A stretch of 64,000 nt of DNA from Thalassobaculum litoreum DSM 18839 (GTDB taxonomy: Bacteria; Pseudomonadota; Alphaproteobacteria; Thalassobaculales; Thalassobaculaceae). Location: NCBI RefSeq assembly GCF_900102465.1, contig NZ_FNBW01000006.1:1-64000 (forward strand). The letters run 5' to 3'. Positions within the stretch are counted from its first letter, which is position 1. Each line of letters begins with the position of its first letter. A model generated the notes under the pieces. The model was given only the letters and a program-made list of their open reading frames with translations. It was not told the origin of the DNA and searched no databases. Shown here one piece after another: positions 28,568 to 37,366 of the stretch. Made by a program: the position numbers and the translations under genes.

Positions 28568-29151
28568 CCGGCGATCAGAGCCAGTTCGCCCCGAAGCCGG
28601 CGACCCTGGTCGAGCACATCACCGCGCTTTCGGTGGGCGACCTGAACGACCTGTGTGACGCGGCCGAGGCGGCGATCATCGACGGCGGCGGCTTCGGCTG
28701 GCTGACGCCGCCGCCGCGCGAGACGCTGGAGGCCTATTGGCGCGGCACCCTGCTGATCCCCGACCGCGACCTGTTCGTCGGCCGGCTCGACGGGGTGATC
28801 GCCGGTTCGTCCCAGCTCCACCGTCCGCCGCGCAACAACGAGGCGCAGAGCTTCGCCTGCAACTTCACCACCTCCTTCGTCGCCCCCTGGGCGCGCGGGC
28901 ATGGGCTGGCGCGCGACCTGACCCAGATCGCCGAGAACCACGCCCGCAAACTCGGCTTCGAGGTGATGAACCTGGACGTGCGCGAGACCCAGCGCGCGGC
29001 GATCCGGCTCTACGAGGCGCTCGGCTTCCAGAAGTTCGGCGAGCATCCGTATTATGCCCGGACCCGCGACGGCTATGTACGGGGCCTCTACTACTTCAAG
29101 AACCTGTCGGTCACCGGCCCGACCGGGACGACGGAGGGCGGTACCTCGTGA
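28564..29151 (+). CDS. GNAT-family N-acetyltransferase inside the his operon
   Basis: A 195-residue protein with a GNAT fold: the acetyl-CoA pyrophosphate loop appears as [10 protein letters not shown], followed by a helix and the typical [18 protein letters not shown] end. The ATG at 28564 overlaps the hisH stop (ATGA), and the stop overlaps the hisA GTG (GTGA), so it is translationally coupled on both sides. An in-frame ATG also lies at 28555. The substrate is unknown; position alone does not prove a role in histidine synthesis. Confidence 0.87.
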   Translation: MTGDQSQFAPKPATLVEHITALSVGDLNDLCDAAEAAIIDGGGFGWLTPPPRETLEAYWRGTLLIPDRDLFVGRLDGVIAGSSQLHRPPRNNEAQSFACNFTTSFVAPWARGHGLARDLTQIAENHARKLGFEVMNLDVRETQRAAIRLYEALGFQKFGEHPYYARTRDGYVRGLYYFKNLSVTGPTGTTEGGTS

Positions 29152-29882
29152 TCCTCTATCCTGCCATCGATCTGAAGGGCGGCGAGTGCGTCCGCCTGCT
29201 GCGCGGCGAGATGACCGCCGCGACCGTCTACAACCCAGACCCGGCGAGCCAGGCCAGGGCGTTTCAGGATTCCGGCTGCGCCTGGATCCATGTCGTCGAC
29301 CTGGACGGCGCCTTCGCCGGCGAGGCGGTCAACGGGGCCGCCGTGCGCTCGATCCTGTCGGCGGTGGACGTGCCGGTGCAGCTCGGCGGCGGCATCCGAA
29401 GCCGCGCCCATATCGACACCTGGCTGGAGGCCGGGATCAGCCGGGTCATCCTCGGCACCGTGGCGCTGCGCGATCCCGAGCTGGTGATCGCCGCCTGCCG
29501 CGACCATCCCGGCAAGATCGCCGTCGGCATCGACGCGCGGGACGGCAAGGTCGCGGTGGAGGGCTGGGCCGAGACCTCCGAGATCACCGCCACCGACCTG
29601 GCGCTGAAATTCGAGGATGCCGGCGTGGCCGCCATCATCTTCACCGATATCGACCGGGATGGCGCCCTGCAGGGTCCGAACCTGGAGGCGACCGGCGCGC
29701 TGGCCCGAGCCCTGTCGACGCCGGTCATCGCCTCGGGCGGGGTGTCGTCGCTGGAGGACCTGCGGGCGATCGCCAAGCTGGACGGCGACGGGGTCGCCGG
29801 CGCCATCGTCGGTCGGGCGCTGTATGACGGCCGGGTCGATGTGGTCGGCGCGGTGCGTGCGCTTGCCGGGGAGGCCGCGTGA
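29148..29882 (+). CDS. hisA: ProFAR isomerase HisA
   Basis: HisA isomerises the aminoaldose ProFAR to the aminoketose PRFAR. The 244 residues form a TIM barrel with the catalytic Asp in YPAIDLKGG at the N-terminus and a second in [10 protein letters not shown]. The phosphate-binding turns are LGGGIRS and ASGGVSS. The GTG at 29148 overlaps the GNAT stop as GTGA and gives the family start. Confidence 0.96.
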   Translation: MILYPAIDLKGGECVRLLRGEMTAATVYNPDPASQARAFQDSGCAWIHVVDLDGAFAGEAVNGAAVRSILSAVDVPVQLGGGIRSRAHIDTWLEAGISRVILGTVALRDPELVIAACRDHPGKIAVGIDARDGKVAVEGWAETSEITATDLALKFEDAGVAAIIFTDIDRDGALQGPNLEATGALARALSTPVIASGGVSSLEDLRAIAKLDGDGVAGAIVGRALYDGRVDVVGAVRALAGEAA

Positions 29883-30646
29883 TGCTGAAGGTCCGCGTCA
29901 TCCCCTGCCTCGACGTGAAGGACGGCCGGGTGGTCAAGGGCGTCAACTTCGTCGATCTGATCGATGCCGGCGATCCGGTCGAGCAGGCCAAGCTCTACGA
30001 TGCGGAAGGGGCGGACGAGCTCTGCTTCCTCGACATCACCGCCAGCCACGAGAACCGCGACACGATCTTCGACGTCATCGCCCGCACCGCAGAGCAGTGC
30101 TTCATGCCGCTGACCGTCGGCGGCGGCGTGCGCAGCGTGGAGGATATCCGCAAGCTGCTGCTGGCCGGCGCCGACAAGGTGTCGATCAACACCGCCGCGG
30201 TGACCAACCCCGACTTCGTGCGCCAGGCGGCCCACAAGTTCGGCAGCCAGTGCATCACCGTGGCGGTCGACGCCAAGAGCGTGGGCGACGGGCGGTTCGA
30301 GGTCTTCACCCATGGCGGCCGCAACGCCACCGGACTCGATGCCGTTGCGTGGGCGCAACAAATGGCCGAGTTCGGCGCCGGCGAGATCCTGCTGACCTCC
30401 ATGGACCGCGACGGCACCAAACAGGGCTTCGACATTCCGCTGACCCGCGCCATCTCCGACGCGGTGCCGGTGCCGGTGATCGCGTCCGGCGGGGTGGGAA
30501 CCCTGGACCATCTGGTCGACGGCGTGCGCGACGGCCATGCCAGCGCCGTGCTCGCCGCGTCGATCTTCCATTTCGGCACCTACCGGATCAGCGAGGCGAA
30601 GGAGGCCATGGCCGCCGCCGGTCTCGCCATGCGCCAGGGGGACTGA
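29882..30646 (+). CDS. hisF: Imidazole glycerol phosphate synthase, cyclase subunit HisF
   Basis: HisF joins PRFAR with ammonia to make imidazoleglycerol phosphate and AICAR. The 254 residues start [15 protein letters not shown] with catalytic Asp11; the second catalytic Asp is in [20 protein letters not shown] and ASGGVGT bind phosphate. The ATG at 29882 shares its A with the hisA TGA (TGATG); a GTG one codon earlier is possible. Confidence 0.97.
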   Translation: MLKVRVIPCLDVKDGRVVKGVNFVDLIDAGDPVEQAKLYDAEGADELCFLDITASHENRDTIFDVIARTAEQCFMPLTVGGGVRSVEDIRKLLLAGADKVSINTAAVTNPDFVRQAAHKFGSQCITVAVDAKSVGDGRFEVFTHGGRNATGLDAVAWAQQMAEFGAGEILLTSMDRDGTKQGFDIPLTRAISDAVPVPVIASGGVGTLDHLVDGVRDGHASAVLAASIFHFGTYRISEAKEAMAAAGLAMRQGD

Positions 30647-30653
30647 GGCTGCG

Positions 30654-30992
30654 ATGAACGATCACATCCTCGACCGGCTCGCCGCCACCATCGCGTCCCG
30701 CCAGGGCGGCGACCCGGAGACCAGCTACACCGCGAAGCTGCTGGCCAAGGGGCCGGTGAAATCGGCTCAGAAGGTCGGCGAGGAAGCCGTGGAAGTGGCG
30801 ATCGAGGCCGCCCGGGGGGATGCCGAGGCGCTGGCGTCGGAGAGCGCCGATCTGCTGTATCACCTGCTGGTGCTGTGGACCGCGGCGGGGGTGACCCCGG
30901 ACCGGGTCTGGGCCAAGCTCGAGGCGCGGGAGGGGACCTCCGGTCTGGCCGAGAAGGCTGCCCGCGGACAAGCGAACGGAGAGGGTGAATGA
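30654..30992 (+). CDS. hisE: Phosphoribosyl-ATP pyrophosphatase HisE
   Basis: HisE hydrolyses phosphoribosyl-ATP to phosphoribosyl-AMP. The 112 residues form an all-alpha MazG-like fold with metal-binding acidic residues in KVGEEAVEVAIEA and ESADLLYHLLVLW. The ATG at 30654 is seven bases after the hisF stop. hisI is not fused to it and not present in the window. Confidence 0.95.
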   Translation: MNDHILDRLAATIASRQGGDPETSYTAKLLAKGPVKSAQKVGEEAVEVAIEAARGDAEALASESADLLYHLLVLWTAAGVTPDRVWAKLEAREGTSGLAEKAARGQANGEGE

Positions 30993-31351
30993 GCTACGAT
31001 CCCAACAACATCTTCGCCAAGATCCTGCGTGGCGAGATTCCGAACGACACGGTCTACGAGGACGAGCACGTCCTGGCGTTCCGGGATATCCAGCCCCAGG
31101 CCCAGACCCATGTCCTGGTCATCCCCAAGGGCGCCTATGTCTCCTTCGCAGACTTCGCTGAGACGGCGAGCGACGCGGAGATCGCGGCCTTCGTGCGCGC
31201 CACCGGCAAGATCGCCCGCGACCTCGGCATCGAGGAGAACGGCTACCGCGTCATCTCCAACCACGGCCGCGACGCGAACCAGGAAGTACCCCACTTCCAT
31301 CTGCACCTGTTCGGCGGCCAGAACCTCGGGCGCATCATCAAGCCGGTCTGA
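30989..31351 (+). CDS. Histidine-triad (HIT) nucleotide hydrolase
   Basis: A HinT-like purine nucleoside phosphoramidase of 120 residues. The histidine triad HFHLHLFGG lies at about 102-110, and the N-terminal segment NIFAKILRGEIP is typical. The ATG at 30989 overlaps the hisE stop (ATGA). It is often the last gene of alphaproteobacterial his operons. A 14-bp tandem repeat runs across its stop codon. Confidence 0.94.
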   Translation: MSYDPNNIFAKILRGEIPNDTVYEDEHVLAFRDIQPQAQTHVLVIPKGAYVSFADFAETASDAEIAAFVRATGKIARDLGIEENGYRVISNHGRDANQEVPHFHLHLFGGQNLGRIIKPV

Positions 31352-31386
31352 GGGTGCCGGTCTGGGGGTGCCGGTCTGCCGGCACC
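31342..31386 (+). repeat. 14-bp tandem repeat across the HIT stop, with hairpin
   Basis: GCCGGTCTG starts at 31342, 31356 and 31370, giving a 14-bp period. The third unit leads into an eight-pair hairpin (GGTGCCGG, TCTG loop, CCGGCACC; 31367-31386). No T-run follows, so it is at best a weak terminator. Confidence 0.65.
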
Positions 31387-31491
31387 GGTCCGACGATGGC
31401 GCTTGCCGGGGCATATCTGGGGTTCTTCAGCCAAGAGCGTTGACGATCTTGTGAAAGGTCGTCATCGAATATGCTTAACAAACTGAAACTT

Positions 31492-31555
31492 TTGACAAAT
31501 TCGGCCTGCAGGTTCATAGTTAAGGTCGAGTGGGGACTTTCCGACAGTGTCGGAA
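31492..31555 (+). promoter_or_regulatory. Candidate promoter and operator of the pentapeptide-repeat gene
   Basis: TTGACA (31492-31497) is followed after 17 bp by CATAGT (31515-31520), a good sigma-70-type match. A 17-bp palindrome TTCCGACA-G-TGTCGGAA (31539-31555) lies where transcription would start and could be an operator. Confidence 0.5.
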
Positions 31556-31580
31556 CCATAAGATTCCACCAGACGTAGTC

Positions 31581-32900
31581 ATGACAATGCACGCGAGGTC
31601 GCCGGCGCAGCCTCGCGGTCGGTATGGGTTTCGTATGCAGCGGGCAAACGATCTCGATTGGGATGTGGCGGAGACGATCCGCCGGCACGCTCTGTTCCTG
31701 AAACAGAATACCGGCGGTGCGCAGGCCGATTTCCGGCACAAGACGCTGCGTGGCGCGATGCTGGCGGGGACCGACCTGCGCCAGGGGCTGTTCCACGGCA
31801 CCGATCTGCGCGGTGCCAGCTTCGCCGGCTCCAATCTGAACGCCACCCAGTTCTCGACCGCCAAGCTGGAGCAGTGCGATTTCGCCGGCGCCAAGCTGGT
31901 GAAGGCGGATCTGCGCGGCGCCAACCTGAAGGGCGCCAAGCTGATGACGGCGGACCTGACCGATGCCGATCTCAGGCCGGCGCGGATCCAGGACCTCAAC
32001 CGCACCATCGAGCAGAACGCGAATCTCAGCCGGGCCGACCTTTCCGAGGCGACCGTGGTCCGCACCGACCTGACCGGCGCCAACATGTCCGGCGTGACGG
32101 CCGTGAACACGGCGTTCGAGAGCGCGGTGCTGCGCAATGTGAACCTGAACAAGGCGAACCTGTCGAAGAGTTCGTTCCAGGGCACCGACATGCGGGGATC
32201 CAACCTGCGGGGCGTGAACTTCGCCGACTCCGTGCTGACGGACACCGACCTCACGGGATCGGACCTGCGGTCGTGCAACCTCGACGGTGCGGATCTCGGT
32301 GGCGCCAACCTGACCGACTGCAAGATCGCCACCGGGCTGGAGAGCATGGCGCCCGACGTGCAGCACAAGGTCGTGCAGCATTTCCTGTGGATCAGCTCCG
32401 GCGGCAAGAGGGGCGAGCGGGGCCTGTTCCGCGACATGGACCTGGCGGGGTTCGATTTCTCCGGCGCCGATCTTTCGGCCGCCGATTTCGAGGGCGCCAA
32501 CCTTTCCGGCGCCAATATGAAGCACTGTTCCTTCCGCTTCGCCCTGATGGGCGGCGCCAAGCTGCAGCGCGCCGATCTGACCGGCGCCGACCTGCGGGGT
32601 ACGACGCTGAAGGGGGCAGTGTTGGACGGCGCGACCCTGACCCAGGCGCGCCTGACGCCGATGCAGATCCTGAAGCCGGCGACACTGGAGCTTCTGCGCG
32701 AATGGCCGGCCGATCTGTCGGGAGCGTCGCTGGTCGGTGCGGTCGCGCACAAGGCGGATTTCAGCCAGGCGATCCTCGACCGCGCCGTCTTCCATCATGC
32801 CGACCTGGCCGGCGCAAAGCTGGACCGCGCCGCCCTGAAGAGTGCCGATCTCGAAGGTGCCGTGGGTCTTTCGCGGTCGATCCCCAACGCGGCGGAATAG
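31581..32900 (+). CDS. Pentapeptide-repeat protein
   Basis: A 439-residue protein made mainly of A(D/N)LxG-type pentapeptide repeats ([13 protein letters not shown] and similar), which fold into a right-handed quadrilateral beta-helix. Two repeat blocks (about 50-265 and 310-380) are separated by a non-repeat segment ([20 protein letters not shown]). Such proteins can mimic DNA or act as scaffolds; the function here is unknown. It has no signal peptide or membrane segment. The start is uncertain: ATG 31581 is used, but GTG 31530 and ATG 31635 are in frame and none has a clear Shine-Dalgarno. Confidence 0.85.
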   Translation: MTMHARSPAQPRGRYGFRMQRANDLDWDVAETIRRHALFLKQNTGGAQADFRHKTLRGAMLAGTDLRQGLFHGTDLRGASFAGSNLNATQFSTAKLEQCDFAGAKLVKADLRGANLKGAKLMTADLTDADLRPARIQDLNRTIEQNANLSRADLSEATVVRTDLTGANMSGVTAVNTAFESAVLRNVNLNKANLSKSSFQGTDMRGSNLRGVNFADSVLTDTDLTGSDLRSCNLDGADLGGANLTDCKIATGLESMAPDVQHKVVQHFLWISSGGKRGERGLFRDMDLAGFDFSGADLSAADFEGANLSGANMKHCSFRFALMGGAKLQRADLTGADLRGTTLKGAVLDGATLTQARLTPMQILKPATLELLREWPADLSGASLVGAVAHKADFSQAILDRAVFHHADLAGAKLDRAALKSADLEGAVGLSRSIPNAAE

Positions 32901-33018
32901 CCACCGCCTCCCCCTTGCGCATGCCACGGTGCCCCTTGCGGCGCCCAAATCCGAACCCGGCTCTCCCATAGGGTCTGCGGCGCAGGCGAAGCTGTGTCGG
33001 TGCGAGGGAGGTCTGCCC

Positions 33019-33941
33019 ATGGGCGCGCGAGTGACGACGGTCGCGTTCCGCGGCATCGACACGGTGGAGGTCGACGTCCAGGTCCATGTCGGCGGCGGCG
33101 GCATGGGGGGTGTCTGCCTGGTCGGGCTGGCCGACAAGGCGGTGACCGAAAGCCGCGAGCGGGTTGTTGCCGCGCTCTCCGCGCTGGGCCTGGCGCTGCC
33201 GTACAAGCGGATCACGGTGAACCTGGCGCCGGCCGACCTGCCGAAAGAGGGCGGGCATTTCGACCTGCCGGTGGCGCTGGGCATCCTGGTGGCCATGGGC
33301 GCGCTGTCGGTCGAGGATGTGGGCGACCGCATCGTGCTGGGCGAACTGGCGCTGGATGGCCGGATCTCGCCGGTGGCGGGCGTCCTGCCGGCGGCGGTGG
33401 CCGCGGCCGCAGGCGGGCGGCGCGGGGTGATCTGCCCGGCGGCCTGCGGCCCCGAGGCGCGCTGGGCCGAAGGGATCGAGGTGATCGCCGCCCCCGACCT
33501 GCTGTCCCTGCTGAACCATCTGCGTGGCGTGCAGGTGCTGCCCGAGGCGGCGGACGGGGTGGTCGAGGCCGAGCCGCATTATCCCGACCTGAAGGACGTG
33601 AAGGGCCAGGAGACCGCCAAGCGGGCACTGGAGGTGGTGGCGGCCGGCAATCACAACCTTCTCATGGTCGGCCCGCCCGGCGCCGGCAAGTCGATGATGG
33701 CCGCCCGCCTGCCCGGCCTGCTGCCGCCGCTGACCCCGGCCGAGGCGCTGGAGGTGTCGATGATCCGCTCCGTGGCCGGCGTGCTCCGGGAGGGCCGGAT
33801 CGAGCGCGGCCGGCCGTTCCGCGATCCGCACCATTCCAGCTCCGGTCCCGCTCTGATCGGCGGCGGAATCCGGGCGAAGCCGGGCGAGGTGTCGCTCGCC
33901 CATCGCGGCGTGCTGTTCCTGGACGAGCTGGCCGAATTCCC
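33019..33941 (+). pseudogene. comM: comM (YifB-family AAA+ ATPase), 5' half, disrupted by transposon
   Basis: ComM/YifB is a Mg-chelatase-like AAA+ helicase that helps branch migration during natural transformation. This half encodes the N-terminal domain and the Walker A region [16 protein letters not shown], up to FLDELAEF. It is cut at 33941 by a 4.4-kb IS1595-family element; the frame then hits a stop at 33952. Joined to 38352-38949 it gives an uninterrupted 506-codon frame, the normal family length. The ATG at 33019 is preceded by GGGAGG. The truncated product keeps Walker A and part of Walker B but lacks the rest of the motor. Confidence 0.92.
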
Positions 33942-34015
33942 CGGTATTAGGTAGCAAATGCACCTAGGGGAAACGGAGCGATGAACACGGGAATAAATCC
34001 CGCTATGGTGCGGGG

Positions 34016-35563
34016 ATGGGGTGGATCAAGCGACACTGGATCGGCGTGCTCGGAGGACTCAACCTCATCGAGCCCATATTCCGCGGGATCAAGTGGCTTA
34101 TTGGACTCGGCGGTGACGTCGACTTCCTTGTTGCTAGGGCGCAGGACCCAGACTGGGTGGGCGTCATGATCGACGCGCTCCTAAATGTTCCCGGATGGCT
34201 CTCGTTGCTGCTCATCGTTCTGGGGTTCGCACTCATCCGATGGGACATCCGGCGAAACAATATGCGTGACCGCGAAAGCAGGGCAGTTGGGGCGGCGGGC
34301 GCGGTCGATAAAGCCGCGTCATCCGATGCCAAGACGCTTATGCACGGAGGCGCCGAGGCGAACCCGACGACGAGTTGGACGGTTCGCCTCGGCGACCGCT
34401 CCACTGCTGTAAGTGGGGTTTCCATCGTAGCGACATCGACAGCCATCTACGCGCTATCCTCCGTCAAAAGCCTGAATGACGGCGCGACGAAATCTCGGAT
34501 TAGAATCGACGCGCTTGAGTTAAATGGAGAGCGAAATAAAGAATTTGGTGAGAATGGCGCCGGATACATTATTTTTTCTCTTCCTGGCTCATATCGGCCA
34601 GATGCACGACGGATAGTCCCGCTTAATGAAGGCGGTATGATTGTCGTTGGCACTGCATTCGAAGATGAGACAGCGCTATCGCATCCGTTCTTGGTAAGAA
34701 TCGATAAAACAGGTTCGTTATTTTCTGATTTTGGCCGTGGCGGATTTACACTGCTGCCAATGTCAGCTGGACTGAATTATGGATGGGATGCTGTTCAAGT
34801 CGGCGAAAGAATCTATACTATTTGTAGTTCTTTTGAGTCATCCATGTTGACCCTAGCCGTTACGCCAATAAATTTGCGGGCCGATTCATCTATAATCTTC
34901 CAGCCAATTTCGATTTTTGAGGGCGGGACTGTGTGGCCATCGCGAATCGTTCGCGTTTTCCCAGAAACGGCATTCTACATAATAGGCAAGAGCGTCAGCG
35001 CCGCGCATCAGACCGACGGCTTTATTGCAAAGGTGGACGCAACAGGCAAACTAGATTCAGGATTTGGCGATTCAGGAAAAGCGCTATTGAAGACTGCGTT
35101 TAATCCTGCGTTCATAAATAACTGTTCAGGCGCAGCAGTCATAAGTGATGGTGTGTGCTTAATAGGCGGATTCGGTAATGACGCATTCATGGTTGCGGTG
35201 GGACCGCATGGTAACCGGGTTGCCTCATTCTCAGAGAACGGCGTGTATTGCCTTCGTGGTGTTCATCGGACCTATGCTTCATCAGTAGCCGCATCGACAC
35301 GCCTGAATGTCGTAGCGCTTAGCGGGATGGAAAGCGACGGGAACAGCATCGAGCGGGCGTTCGTCGCGTTCACAGACCTCCGGGGAAACGACCTGAGAGT
35401 GGGCGCTGACAACATGGAGCGCGTATCCTCAGACGCCAAAACGAAGATGGTGGATCACGTCATCTCTGACGAAGGTGCAATCTTCGGATTGGTGCAGGAA
35501 GGTGGCACATCTCAGGGCTCACAACGAGTTGCGGTCGTGCGCATCCCGGTGCCGCAGCCTTAG
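34016..35563 (+). CDS. Membrane-anchored protein with delta-60-like repeats (transposon cargo)
   Basis: 515 residues. A hydrophobic N-terminus (about 8-32) and a clear membrane segment at 59-75 (VPGWLSLLLIVLGFALIRW) precede a polar linker and a beta-rich domain. The domain contains at least four copies of a delta-60-type motif around x-G-x-x-D/N-x-x-FG-x-x-G: 166-183, 227-244 (DKTGSLFSDFGRGG), 338-355 (DATGKLDSGFGDSGKA) and 394-411. Such repeats usually build propeller-like folds. No enzyme motif was seen. The ATG at 34016 lacks a strong Shine-Dalgarno. Codon use is AT-richer than the host genes. Function unknown. Confidence 0.75.
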   Translation: MGWIKRHWIGVLGGLNLIEPIFRGIKWLIGLGGDVDFLVARAQDPDWVGVMIDALLNVPGWLSLLLIVLGFALIRWDIRRNNMRDRESRAVGAAGAVDKAASSDAKTLMHGGAEANPTTSWTVRLGDRSTAVSGVSIVATSTAIYALSSVKSLNDGATKSRIRIDALELNGERNKEFGENGAGYIIFSLPGSYRPDARRIVPLNEGGMIVVGTAFEDETALSHPFLVRIDKTGSLFSDFGRGGFTLLPMSAGLNYGWDAVQVGERIYTICSSFESSMLTLAVTPINLRADSSIIFQPISIFEGGTVWPSRIVRVFPETAFYIIGKSVSAAHQTDGFIAKVDATGKLDSGFGDSGKALLKTAFNPAFINNCSGAAVISDGVCLIGGFGNDAFMVAVGPHGNRVASFSENGVYCLRGVHRTYASSVAASTRLNVVALSGMESDGNSIERAFVAFTDLRGNDLRVGADNMERVSSDAKTKMVDHVISDEGAIFGLVQEGGTSQGSQRVAVVRIPVPQP

Positions 35564-35865
35564 TCGTCTGTCAGGCGCACCGTAACTGCCCCCATCACAC
35601 TTAGGCATTGCACAAAGAACGCCGCCGAGAAGCCGCCGCGCGCCACCTTGTTCCGCAGGTTGACGGGCGTTTCGTTAACGCCATTCGCCGCCAATCGCTC
35701 TGATAGCTGGTCGTATGTGATGCCTCGTCGGGTCATCTCTGCGCGGAGAATACCCTTAACCAGGCTAATCCACTTGTCGTCCGTCTTCATGGCGCCATCC
35801 ATCACGTTACGACCGCCATCATATTTGTTACTAACGCCATTGACAACGCTACAATATGCCTCCAT
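35560..35865 (-). CDS. DUF6471 domain protein (transposon cargo)
   Basis: Up to 101 residues; the DUF6471-like region is WISLVKGILRAEMTRRGITY followed by DQLSERLAANGVNET and LRNKVARGGFSAAFFVQCL. It looks like a small helix-turn-helix-type protein, so DNA binding is possible but not shown. The start is uncertain: 35865, 35802 and 35790 (MKTDDKW) all have ATG and none has a good Shine-Dalgarno. It converges with the delta-60 gene (stop codons overlap) and diverges from the transposase gene, a place suited to a regulator of transposition. Confidence 0.7.
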   Translation of the reverse strand: MEAYCSVVNGVSNKYDGGRNVMDGAMKTDDKWISLVKGILRAEMTRRGITYDQLSERLAANGVNETPVNLRNKVARGGFSAAFFVQCLSVMGAVTVRLTDD

Positions 35866-35884
35866 ATTCGTTACAACAGTAACG
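35806..35884. promoter_or_regulatory. Cluster of GTTAC motifs between DUF6471 gene and transposase
   Basis: GTTAC occurs at 35806, 35827 and 35870, with the inverted GTAAC at 35879 forming CGTTAC-AACA-GTAACG (35869-35884). The first two are part of a 14-bp direct repeat GTTAC-n-A-n-CGCCAT. Spacings of 21 and 43 bp keep the motifs nearly on one face of the helix. Binding by the DUF6471 protein is a guess. Confidence 0.45.
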
Positions 35885-35903
35885 TATTTGATGGCGACAA
35901 CAG

Positions 35904-36857
35904 ATGGCCCAACACTTCCTCCTCAGCGCGAAAGCCCGGACATTGTCCGTGGTTCAGGTCGCGCGGATGACGGAAGACGAGGCCCGCTCTCTGTTCCGTG
36001 CCATCCGTTGGGCCGACACTGACGGCGAGCCGGTTTGCCCGCGCTGCGGCTGCTTTGCGGTCAACGAGTACAAGTCTCGCCCGATCTTCAAGTGCAAGGG
36101 CTGCGGCCACCAGTTCAGCATCACGTCCGGTACGATCTTCGCCAGCCGCAAGCTGCCGGTGCGCGATATCCTGCTTGCCATCGCTCTGTTCGTGAACGGC
36201 GCCAAGGGCATGTCCGCTCTGCAGATGAGCCGGAACCTCGATGTTCAGTACAAGTCGGCATACGTCCTGCTCCACAAGATCCGCGAAGTCATGGCCGCTG
36301 AGACTGCCGACGCCACCCTGTCCGGTGAGGTCGAGGTTGATGGTGCCTATTTCGGCGGTCACGTCCGCCCGGAGAACCGCAAGGAAGACCGCAAGGATCG
36401 TCGCCTGAAAGAGAACCAGACCGGCAAGCGCCGTGTTGTCGTTGTCATGCGTGAGCGTGGCGGGCGCACCCTGCCGTTCGTGTTCCGCTCTGAGGACCAG
36501 TCAGTCGCCACGATCCGCGCCCATGTCGCCAGCGGCACCACCGTCTACGCTGACGAGGCGTCCGGCTGGGACGAGCTGCACGCCACTTACGAGACCAAGC
36601 GTATCAATCACAGCCTCGCGTTCATGGATGACGGCGCCTGCACTAATCAGGCGGAAAGCTACTTCTCCCGTCTGCGCCGTGCCGAGTGGGGCCAGCACCA
36701 TCACATCAGCGGGCGTCACCTGCACGCCTATGCCGCCGAAATGGCGTGGCGTGAGGATCACCGCCGGGTACCGAACGGTACGCTGTTCACCGCCGTTGTG
36801 GACGCTGCGCTCAATGCCCCGGTGTCGCGGCAGTGGAAGGGCTATTGGCAGAAGTAA
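35904..36857 (+). CDS. IS1595-family (ISXO2-like) transposase
   Basis: A 317-residue DDE transposase. An N-terminal zinc ribbon (CPRCG at about 45-49, then CKGCGHQFS) is followed by the ISXO2-like domain: first Asp in GEVEVDGAYFGG, second in TVYADEASGWDEL, and the third catalytic position near DGACTNQAESYFSRLRR. The ATG is at 35904, divergent from the DUF6471 gene by 38 bp. With the intact terminal repeats it should be able to move the element, although base changes that impair activity cannot be excluded by eye. Confidence 0.93.
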   Translation: MAQHFLLSAKARTLSVVQVARMTEDEARSLFRAIRWADTDGEPVCPRCGCFAVNEYKSRPIFKCKGCGHQFSITSGTIFASRKLPVRDILLAIALFVNGAKGMSALQMSRNLDVQYKSAYVLLHKIREVMAAETADATLSGEVEVDGAYFGGHVRPENRKEDRKDRRLKENQTGKRRVVVVMRERGGRTLPFVFRSEDQSVATIRAHVASGTTVYADEASGWDELHATYETKRINHSLAFMDDGACTNQAESYFSRLRRAEWGQHHHISGRHLHAYAAEMAWREDHRRVPNGTLFTAVVDAALNAPVSRQWKGYWQK

Positions 36858-36860
36858 AAA

Positions 36861-36879
36861 CCCCCGCCTGGGGCGGGGG
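36861..36879 (-). terminator. Terminator of the three-gene cargo operon
   Basis: CCCCCGCC and GGCGGGGG pair across a three-base loop. On the minus strand the stem is followed by TTTTT (36860-36856), so it ends the minus-strand operon. It lies directly after the transposase stop and may also weakly stop plus-strand transcripts. Confidence 0.7.
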
Positions 36880-36887
36880 TAAGAAGT

Positions 36888-37049
36888 TCAACTAATCGCC
36901 TCTAGCCTTGGCGTGGCTTGTTCTACGCGTTCCGCCACCGCACGGATTGTGTCTTCGTCGGTATTTTGGTGGTAAATACCCCTTACCACCCGCTCGACAA
37001 AATCATGAGCTGCCTTTTTACGGTTGCTTTCCTTGTCCATTAGATCCAT
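36888..37049 (-). CDS. Short hypothetical protein, third gene of the cargo operon
   Basis: A 53-codon frame starting MDLMDKESNRKKAAHDFVE and ending TPRLEAIS, short enough to be missed by most gene finders. Support: GGAGGA stands just before the ATG at 37049, the frame overlaps the upstream gene by 32 nt in operon fashion, and the terminator at 36861 follows directly. The product is predicted largely helical and charged. It overlaps the 3' end of the 114-aa gene in another frame. No family recognised; an alternative ATG lies at 37040. Confidence 0.55.
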   Translation of the reverse strand: MDLMDKESNRKKAAHDFVERVVRGIYHQNTDEDTIRAVAERVEQATPRLEAIS

Positions 37050-37362
37050 CTGATCCTCCATCCGACGTTGTTATTTCGCCCCACACTCTATCAATAATCA
37101 AATCAGCGAAATGACCAAACCAATACTTTTGTGTTAGCTTCTTTCCGGACAAAAATTTCTGTAAATCCTCGTTAACGTTCAACACCTCCTTTAAAGAGCC
37201 TTGAATGTCGTCAGGTCGAATAGGAGACTTATCCGGAAAGTTACCCTTAATATAATCGTACGAGCTCTGCGCAACGTCAAGCCAAACACCCTTGTCTTTC
37301 TCAAAAAATCTTACAAGACCTGCATTTTCAAGCTTTTGTTCTACTTCAAGTGTAAGCGCCAT
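37018..37362 (-). CDS. Hypothetical 114-aa protein, second gene of the cargo operon
   Basis: No family recognised. The protein starts MALTLEVEQKLENAGLVRFF, has no membrane segment, and ends in a Gly/Ser-rich tail (SDGGSDGSNGQGKQP). The middle KYWFGHFADLIIDRVW looks like a structured helical core. The ATG at 37362 lies two bases after the stop of the upstream membrane-protein gene, with GGTGAA before it. AT-rich codon use matches the rest of the cargo. It is probably cytoplasmic and co-expressed with the membrane partner. Confidence 0.65.
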   Translation of the reverse strand: MALTLEVEQKLENAGLVRFFEKDKGVWLDVAQSSYDYIKGNFPDKSPIRPDDIQGSLKEVLNVNEDLQKFLSGKKLTQKYWFGHFADLIIDRVWGEITTSDGGSDGSNGQGKQP

Positions 37363-37366
37363 TATT

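Noticed and set aside
33981-34169. 62-codon frame at the left end of the transposon with GGAG before its ATG
   Set aside because: It overlaps the delta-60 gene in another frame, is Ser/Gly-rich low complexity, and has no family features.
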